Below, in pieces: positions 55,723-64,000 of a stretch of DNA of 64,000 bases. The stretch is from Cristatella mucedo. Lineage: Eukaryota > Bryozoa > Phylactolaemata > Cristatellidae. Positions within the stretch are counted from its first letter, which is position 1; the number at the start of each line of letters is the position of its first letter. The stretch covers positions 1,404,001-1,468,000 of the forward strand of contig WPIO01000044.1 in NCBI GenBank assembly GCA_009760855.2, in the 5' to 3' direction. The notes under the pieces are model-generated. The model ran no database searches. It saw only the letters and a program-made list of their open reading frames with translations, and was not told the DNA's origin. The position numbers and the translations under genes were made by a program.

Positions 55723-57905
55723 GTAGCGGCTCAATGCATGCAACATGTAGAGACCTAATGACACAGCTTTCATATCCCAAGGCAGCGCTAACAGCGACAG
55801 CGTATTAGAAAAAAAGGGCACTTATACCGTACATTACTGCCGAAGCGGCAGATAACTGGCGGCCGTCTCGTTTGCATGCACTTAGTAGCTCACGCTTCAG
55901 CGTTATGACTCACCGATCGGCAGAGCGCTCCCCCCTTAGCTATGAGAATGTGGTTAGGCTCGCACCTTATCAAATAACTGGGGTCTTATCATCCAATTAT
56001 CTCGTTCCGTAGCCAATCTTATAGCACACTGTTCAAGCCACGTCTTTTCGTGACGAATTCACAAGCGGTTCTTAGTTCTAAGTCTGTGGCCAAGCTTATA
56101 ATTGCAATTCATATCAATACATTATCACATTTATGGCGGATAGGTAACTAAGCAATTCTCTAGTTTACTCAGCTCAAGTGATGTTACAAGACTTAAAAGT
56201 AATCCCACTTTGATTCAATAAAAAATATAAAATGAGAAAACACTTGAGTAAATTCAGATCAAGTTTGGGACTGATGCCTTTACTTGGTATGGTATTGCCG
56301 CTGAGTATCCAAGCTAGAACTGCAGCAATCTAGCTGAGTATCCAAGTTAAATTTATAAGCGCAACATTAGTGCTGCTGCAGCCTGGTAATCAGTCTCAAT
56401 GGTAATCAATTTACTATCCAATCTTGCTAGGGCTGCTACAATCTGTGCACGACTTGAGTGTACGCTATAACACCTAAGCGGAAACTCAAGACAAAAGCTC
56501 AATCCTTGGCCGAAGAGGAATTAAGGGGTCCCTTTCTCTGGCACCGAATAGTCGATCAGCTGATCCGAGTCTTAAAAAGGGTTACAAGCGGGTATCTCCA
56601 GCCTTTTATCCTGTCACCCGACGAAAGCAAATTTCCTGGGAGCGGCTTCTGCTCTCTGACCAAAGTTTTATGGCTACTCTCCCAGGGTACCTGTTAATTA
56701 ACACTATCTCTAGCCGCTTGCTTACTGTCACGCCAACGCCAAGAGAATTACTTTCGATGGCCAGTTGGGTAATAAGCAGACGACAAGCAAAGGGGAACTG
56801 AAGAAGTAAACACGTAAGCGAGCAAGAGCAGCTTCGCCTGCAGAAAAAGCCCCTGCGATACGATTCCGCATCCGAAGGCGTCATAGAGGCAACAGAGCAG
56901 GCGAAGAGCGGTCGAGCACGTCAGCACCACGGAGCGGAAATGGTAGGCTGCTCGGAGGTGAGAGCCCGCGTCTTGTAGTACGTGTTCGCACGCGCGTGTC
57001 TCACCGAAGCTGGTGCCCCGAGGTGGAGCCTGCAAGACCTGACAACTTTAGAGTAGAAGAGTTGAAGAAACTGCTGTACACGTGCTCGCTCTACTTTTTT
57101 ATGCACGGCGGGCCAGGCTAACATGTGTGGAGGGGGTGACCAATACTTGACTCGACCCACCCCTTCCAGCTTGGCGTTACTTAGTTGAACAATTTGATTT
57201 GAGCCCCTTTCTGATTGACTCCCGGAAGCCAAGCCTACACCCGGGTCCCTGGGAGGATGAGATGCTATGAGAAGAAGACAGCAGCTGCGCCACTGACGGT
57301 CAATTGTGGACTCCTTCAGCAGTGGCTATGGTTTAAGTGTGGCTACCACAGGGTCCCCGACTCTCCGACCCAGGCCTTGCTACGAGCCAGCCGCCAAGGA
57401 CGAAAGACAAAGAACTAGCTGACGCTAAAAAGAAGCCAGTTGTACATATAATGGAGAAGGCCAGTCAAACCCATTCACTTTTATTATGCATTCACGCCTG
57501 CCGCACGTCTGCATGGTTGCACTTGGAATTGCTCCGCGGACCAAATGCGGTGCGGAAGTGACAAACGATTATTTAATACTGGTTTCAGTAGATTATATTA
57601 GTAATATTAAATTTTCGTTTTGAAATTCTTCAAAGCCGCTTGCTCCAAGGTGGTTATCGCCATGTAATAGTCAACAGAATGATCGCTTACATCTACCAAT
57701 ATAATCATTCATCATGCTTGGCCAAAAATCTGCCTGGAACTCAGAACATCTACCTGCCGTAAATATAACTGCAGAAAATTACTTTCTTCTAGCGTATGCA
57801 GGCTAGCAGAGTTTCTATCATGCCAATATGCTTCGACAGGTCATGCTGTTCTACTATTTTTCTGGTATCCACTGTACCGGATGTTTTTCCAACACGGATT
57901 CGTAG

Positions 57906-58010
57906 GACGTAGCTATCTGCCATGATTGTTCAAATACAACCGTCGCTCCTTACTATTGTGGGTTTGGCCAGAACACAGCTACAAAAGAAATAGTTAGTTT
58001 TCGAAATGCT
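57906..58010 (+). CDS. Candidate exon F (unit 3)
   Basis: 105 bases, still phase 0/0: one Gly codon is Cys (DVAICHDCSNTT) and a Val codon is gained near the end (KEIVSFRNA). The changes may be sequencing errors because the noisy stretch begins about 80 bases later. Confidence 0.3.
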
Positions 58011-58089
58011 GTAAGAAAGTAGGCAATAATAAGAAATCCTTCGCTCTGCACGGTAAAAATAAATCTGAACTCTAAGCCGAAAATTCGCA

Positions 58090-61000
58090 AGAGCTTTGAC
58101 TTTCTGCAAGCGAGGATGCAAGTCCGGCCATATTCACTCAGCTGAACGTATCCAATTTTAAAAATGCTTTAACACAAGGTTCGATCGTACCACACTCACC
58201 CCTAGTTTCACGCGGACGATGGCTCTATCCTACGGGGGTCCAGAGATTAACCGAATGGCTGGTATCAAAGTAGTGAGGGTTTTTTGGGAGCACAACCACC
58301 GTTTGGGGCTATTGTACTAGATAAAAAGAGTAGGTGTTTCATCTGCCACCTTTAAAGATCACTCCTGTCGCTGCAACAGAGCATTCAGCCAATAATATTA
58401 GTCTCGATGCATTTTTATTTTCGTTAGTGCGTTGCAGGTCTTTGTGTATTTTTTATGCTTCAATTCAATATAACGCCCGACCGAGGACTTGTAGCTGGCC
58501 TTTCACGTGTTTGTAGAGCAGAGGCGAGCCACGTCATCCGACCATGAAATGAAAAAAGAATGAGATAGAACATGAGGCATTGGCCGCATAAAAAATAGAA
58601 ACTGTCGCGTAGGATACTGCCACAAGATATATGCAGATCCATGTTAGATGTCGGTAGCAAAAGATAAGTCTCTAGTTTTAGTTCACGACACGGATGTGTC
58701 TTAAATCTGGGGAAGGTTTTCATGTATTCCTGCAGCATGCGATTTTGAAATTGGCATAACAAATTGCTTTCGCGCTCAGGCAATGTTTTAATGGAATCTA
58801 GTAGTGAAGTCATTAATGAAGAAAACTAAGTTTCTTCCATTGTAAATAGCGCTGAGTTAAGCTCAATATGAGATGACACAGCCTAAGTGTTGCACTGCCA
58901 TGTGCTCTGTTCCAGAGCAATTGTTTGCACGGCTTCAGCAATCATACGACGAGGCTTAGGATTATATTTTCTTAAACAAAGCGCAGGAGAACAATCTTGT
59001 GTCACTTTATATTAATGGGGATCGCTTGCTTGCTTAAAATGATATTTTCTGTGAACATATCGGGCTTTTACTATAAACTATAACGAAAAGAGCGGTGTAA
59101 TCGGTTGGGAGCGGCCAATAGGCGGGAAAATAGAGCGTCGCAAAGAAATAATAAAATTCAATAAGCGGCTAGTTTGGCCTTGTCAATAGCAAGTGGGGTC
59201 GATGAAATCTTGCACCCGGTTAATTGTCGTGTCGGCTGTAGCGTGAAGAACCGTGTGTGGCAATGACAAAGCAGGTTCTCATTCGGAATGCCCTTTCAGC
59301 AAGGACGTTAGCACACTAGTGTCAATGGATTGTCACTGGGCCAAACAGTTGATGCATGAATTTTTAGCCCTAGAAATGGACAGCGATACGCAGACAAAGA
59401 ATAATGATGAAAACGAAGGCCTGACCCCGCAGAGGCTGTCGTCTGCTATGGATAATTTTATGCTATGTGCACCTCGGGATAAAACGCCAAGTGACGCACG
59501 GTTCCTACAGCAACGCCCAGAATTTGATAGATCACACGATGGCCTGCGGTGTACTAGCACTCTTAAAACTTATAATCAAATTGGGCGGACAAACGCGTAG
59601 TACCCACAATATTAGTATAGATTACCATCTTATCACACACGAAACATTTGACGGCTATGACACAAGAGAGTTGTAAAAGGATTTATTTTTGCGACATTGA
59701 GTAGAGTAGTTCTTGCATTCAACGCGCACTAAAAAGAAATGCGCTTGACTTACCACAGCACTATGGTCTGTAGTAGACTTGGATGAGCAATCGGCAAAAT
59801 TAAAAAAAGCAAACAGTTCTTCCAGGTGGACCGGGCAGCTCCAGACCAGTACTTGTCACCATGATACAACGGCCCCCACTACAACGAACTCTATTCCGTC
59901 ACGTTTCCACAGTTTCGGTATACAAGCAGACTTCACCTTTGGTCAAACCAAAGTATCTAAACGTTTTCAAATCAATGCCATGTGAAGTTTAACTAAATAC
60001 AGCCCATCGAATTAAGGTGCAACTTTTAAATCGCGGAAACCTGGGACATTACTTGAGAGAGTTTCGAGGGTTTCATCAGGGACCAATGCGGCTACCTTAA
60101 TGTAAACCACCGAATACAGTTTGTTTTTACAGAGTAGCCCCTCGCTTTTAATGACACTTTTACCATCTCACTCCTGCGGTTAGAGTCGCTGCAGCAAAAA
60201 CCTTACCCTTCGCAAAACTGACATGGCTTTCGTGGGACCATCTGGGAGAAGACGGAGTCCTTCAAGGTGAGGCCCTGGGCGTTTAGACCGATTACTTACA
60301 AGAAACGAACTTAGATTTCAACAGTCCTATGTCAAAAAGATCGAGGAAGTTTCCATTCTTGTTTTTGTAATATATTTTGAAAATACTGTGTTTCGCTAAA
60401 GATAGCATGTATCAATGATTCACAAACGAACTTGAATGTTTCAGTTTCATTTCTGTCGGGATTTTCAAGCGCAAAACGATGTTCGTAACTAGTTATACGC
60501 TCTTCTCCGATATAACTAATGCCACCTTATTCGAGCAAACGATGACGAACGGCAATGTAATAATAATTATATAAATTGCACTTGATAAAGCGCCTCTAGA
60601 AAAAGAAAAAAAACCCCCCTTAACTTCTTTCTTAGCGCTTTAACTTTGGCTGCAAGATGGCATGTAAGCGGTATAGGAATACGTAAGTTTAAATCTATGC
60701 TTGCAAAACAGACAATAAGAATTACCAGTGGGTATTTGTTACATGCACTGGGGTCAGCATTTCAAATGGGGTAGTGACATCTATGAACAGTTGTCTAGCA
60801 CGAATAAGCACATGGGGGGGTGTGACGAAATCACAAGGATCCTACTAAATTCTGTCCTAAATAGGTATGGTATGGAATTTTGAATGTCACTGCTCCTCAT
60901 ACCCGTCGGAATCAACTCAGCTGTGGTTGACTAACGTTTTACCCACGATATGTACTTGGAAAGCCTTGAGAACAAAAATTGGATTCGGACAGTGCGAGGC

Positions 61001-62290
61001 ACGATCGGATTTTTTCAAATTGTATAGTATGCTATCGTGGTTGACTCGGTACTTGTGTTGGGAGCGTACTTAGGTTATCCATGTCCTCCAGACCTGTGTC
61101 ACCTTTAGAACCACACAATGGTGCCCACCTCAGTCCCTCTGTTCTGAATATCATTTAAACAAAAGGGTGTTGCGAAAACTGATTCGTTGTCCATGGAAAA
61201 ATAACAGAGCGATCCCTTTTCTGCTTGGCGATAATCAGCCGTATTTGTCCACTTGTTTAAAAGTCAAAGTCTGTTGCAGCGACATGTAAATTTAAAATGC
61301 CATGTCTAACTGACAGTCGATACTTGAACGATCAGGAATAATTTTCCAAACTAAACCGACAATAACCAACGGCTAATATCAGAGCTGCACGTCATGATGA
61401 ACCACCCCAATCGTGTAGTGTGGACTAGAAGACTCGGCTTCTCACTAGGCAATAGGCGATTGCAGGTTTGCGAGTCATAGTGCGTCTCGGGATTTAAGTG
61501 TGGTCGACGTTTAGACAGTCAGCCTAAATTTTTGCAAGCTTAATTAAGAAGCACTGCCCTTGACAACAGCTATGCATCAGCAGTCGTGCTGATCCCTATC
61601 TGAGAATTTAGGGGGACCGTCTTTAACGGTGGGCTTGCCACAAGTTTTACTAGCGTCTCCCTGGTATATTCTCGGCTAAATTTTTGCAATCCCCTTTTTG
61701 CTGAGTTATTCAGCCCTCTGCAGACGGGGTATGAATATGGTCTGCAAGGCTAGCCTTGCAAATCCCCATAGGGTTTAAACTAGGTAGGTCTCATTTGCCT
61801 GAAAGCGAGACCTTGGATGGCTGCTGCGACATGGGGGGAATTCAACGGATATCAGCAGCAAGTTCTTAGGCTGACCCACAAGGACACGGTGTATCGACTG
61901 TAGGCTCTCCATAACTAGCTGAACTCCTGCACCAGTTTCGAAGCACCCCCTTCGTCCCCCTCAGGTGGCTTCTACAGACCATAAACTAGCTGTTCCCATT
62001 CGACCAAAAGCTTTTGCTGCTGCATCGGCCTAGACTGTGGAACTCACTTTCCACATTCTGTCGTGACAAACGCATCTACAGTCTCTCTGCTTGAGTCGAC
62101 TGGCGTGGTTGCATTCATTTTCCAGCCGTCCTGAGCTGCTACTTCGGGGGGGGCTTTCTGTCTAGCTCTCCCTAGGCTCCACGGGCTGTGGACTACGTCT
62201 ATGTTCTCTCACCATGTCTCTTGCTGCTGTGTAAGACTGAAGGTCTGTTTGGCCTACCCCGATGTGCGTACACTAGCTAAAGCTTAAGCG
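58090..62290. other. Insertion-rich, low-identity part of unit 3
   Basis: It aligns to 35,400-39,065 of unit 1 block by block, but with scattered one- to several-base additions every few bases and many mismatches, unlike the flanks. Exon B can be placed at about 59,826-59,955 and LINE A/B at about 60,440-62,365. The pattern resembles an uncorrected single long read used to fill a gap. Frames here should not be trusted. Confidence 0.75.
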
Positions 62291-62572
62291 GCCTTTAGTG
62301 TGCTATGAGAACACTCTCATGCGTACCACGCACTCAGTCTTTGTGACTTTTGGGGAGTTACAGAAAGAGATGAAACTTAGATGACATTACACTTTACAAA
62401 TTGACTATGCAAAATATGTCTGCGTAATACAGCTTTAGAATCTGAGGAGCCGCTCGTTCTAAGCCAAAAAACGCTGATTTGCAACACACATATACGAAAA
62501 CTTGCCCTGAAAGATAATTGGTCAAATCTATACAGGGCATTTTAAGACGGCCGCGGTCGATATTTGCTGCAG

Positions 62573-62703
62573 ATTGTCAGAAAAATCAGGATGCGTCGTC
62601 TTAGTACGACCAAAGCGCTGCTGTCAACAGAGCAAACCAAACCATTGCCAACAAACCCTTCCAGCGGGAAACGTCGGCGCAGACTACTACAATTTCTACG
62701 ACG
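62573..62703 (+). CDS. Candidate exon C (unit 3), two added bases
   Basis: 131 bases: an extra A (ACAAACCC) and an extra G (GCGGGAAAC) disturb the frame compared with units 1 and 2. Splice signals are unchanged. Probably sequence error. Confidence 0.25.
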
Positions 62704-62865
62704 GTAAGCATCCTTCTCTTAAAGCGAATGCTTAGGTGGCTTTGTGCAGTTTCATAGTATGCGTTTGATTTCAATTTATCAGCATGCAAATAATGCACCA
62801 TAACAGAGAGGTACGTATATATTAGCACCTACACGAAAGATATGCTCTAGAAACTCTGAACACAA

Positions 62866-63358
62866 TATACCGTATTTTCACGAGTATAATTCCCACTTTT
62901 TTCCTATTTCTTTTAGAAAAAATAAACCATCTGACTTATACACTGTAAGTTAAATAATGTCAAAACCACTCCTTGCCTACCTATCCAGAACTGCTTTGTT
63001 CATATGGCATTAACTAGTTTTATATTCTAGTTTTACTTTGTTGGCCATATACCATAAAATTGCGAATTTCAAACATGCTGGATGAAGCTGAAGAGGATGC
63101 AATCTATGAGGACAGTAAACGATTCAGACATTAAACAATGCTGCAGACGACTATGAAGATGGGGATGCAGTGATACTGATAGCCAGTTTCTTGCTCAACT
63201 GTGATGAATACTAAGCAAACATGTTAATAAAAATGAGCTATATAGTTAGTAATAGTATTTCTAAAATTACAACTTTAAAAAAATAAAAATGTTTGTCCAA
63301 ACACAATTCAGGGTGTGACCAATACTTTGGGTGCGACTTATAATCATAAAGTACTAGA
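62866..63358 (+). mobile_element. pogo-like remnant (unit 3)
   Basis: Third copy, with small indels. Confidence 0.55.
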
Positions 63359-63570
63359 ACTTTTAGGAAGCTATGGGCAAATGAATGATAAAACTATACC
63401 CTAAGCATTTCTTTTTTTTATTGTGGAGCTTAAAAAGAACCGGTTTGATCAAGCAATATGCATATATGCATATATATTAATGTAGAACAGGACGAGAATA
63501 GGGAGCTTGCTAGTACCCCCTATACCTCATAATCCCATTTATGCGAAGAGTGGACTGGCCAATGAAAAGT

Positions 63571-63735
63571 AATACTGATTTAACAGCCTAATTTGCCATT
63601 GCGGCAGAAGAGCAATCTGACCAGCTTTCACTACCGCTTGCAATAGGCAGTAAAGGATCGCTCAGCTACCGAAGGATTCTAACCCACAACCTCGGTTGTG
63701 AAGCACATGTACCTGACCTCATTGGCATTGGCAAT
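63571..63735 (-). mobile_element. SINE (unit 3)
   Basis: Third copy of the minus-strand SINE, with a few added bases. Confidence 0.7.
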
Positions 63736-64000
63736 GCACGAGGCAATGCAAGTGGAGTTCTTGGTTCGTCTTATTAAATAGCTACAGTGCCCCGGAAACT
63801 CAGCCTGAAACCTTCGCATCAAGATACGAGGGGCTTAAGGATAGGGCAATGGGCATTCTTCAGAGGGGCGGTATCACGTTAGCAATAAACTACACGATAC
63901 CCTTACTACCAACACTCTCAAGAGGGTACGGGTCACAAGAGATAACTTGATTTTACGCGACCCGGGCAGCTGTTATTTCTTGATCTTCGGCGGCTTGACG

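Larger units (their letters stand above)
54141..64000 (+). repeat. Tandem unit 3, incomplete, variable quality
   Basis: It follows units 1 and 2 in order but leaves the window before exon G. Indels are more frequent than between units 1 and 2, very frequent at about 58,090-62,290, and moderate after that. Confidence 0.9.

Noticed and set aside
59253-59600. 115-codon frame unique to unit 3
   Set aside because: It lies in the insertion-rich stretch and the matching positions in units 1 and 2 have stops, so it is most likely created by sequence errors.

Overview
The window is eukaryotic nuclear DNA from an animal, most likely an invertebrate. It carries L2/CR1-like non-LTR retrotransposons (LINEs) with (ATT)n-type tails, tRNA-headed SINEs, a pogo-like DNA transposon remnant, (AC)n and (AT)n microsatellites, CpG-rich islands and GT-AG intron signals. 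There are no operons, no rRNA, no true tRNA genes and no CRISPR array. I cannot name the species. No complete conventional gene could be read. All gene calls are candidate exons judged by eye from splice signals, phase and open frame.

Layout. 0-10.5 kb: repeat-rich DNA with a 152-base (AC)n tract, a perfect 50-base palindrome, a CpG-rich island (3.66-4.33 kb) followed by a short Cys-rich ORF with faint saposin resemblance, and LINE and SINE fragments. 10.5-31.5 kb: a second CpG island (10.5-11.25 kb), then plus-strand candidate exons starting with a signal-peptide-like exon at 12,991. These are small, mostly phase 0/0, and sit among LINE copies. They include a myristoylation-type ORF at 21,080 and a three-exon cluster at 29,030-29,360. 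The best preserved LINE sequence (22.8-24.4 kb) is a head-to-tail join of two LINE families.

31.5-64 kb: an 11.2-kb unit repeated in tandem (31,484-42,705; 42,706-54,140; 54,141 to beyond the window end). Each unit holds two copies of an older ~1.5-kb segment, a LINE of family A split by a minus-strand LINE B tail, a pogo-like remnant, a minus-strand SINE and up to seven candidate exons (called A, D, E, F, B, C, G here), nearly all symmetric phase 0. Such exons could be multiplied without breaking a reading frame, so the array may be expanding a modular Ser/Thr-rich protein. The third unit turns into insertion-rich, poorly matching sequence at about 58.1-62.3 kb before recovering. That looks like unpolished long-read sequence, so the true copy number needs checking.

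LINE A and LINE B are working names. LINE B ends in a short 3' stem-loop (AAAGCGCC/GGCGCTTT) plus (ATT)n. LINE A ends in a GTGCGCTATA-type motif followed by GGAGTTACAGA. The SINEs have tRNA-like A and B boxes, and some share the LINE B tail, which suggests they used LINE B reverse transcriptase.
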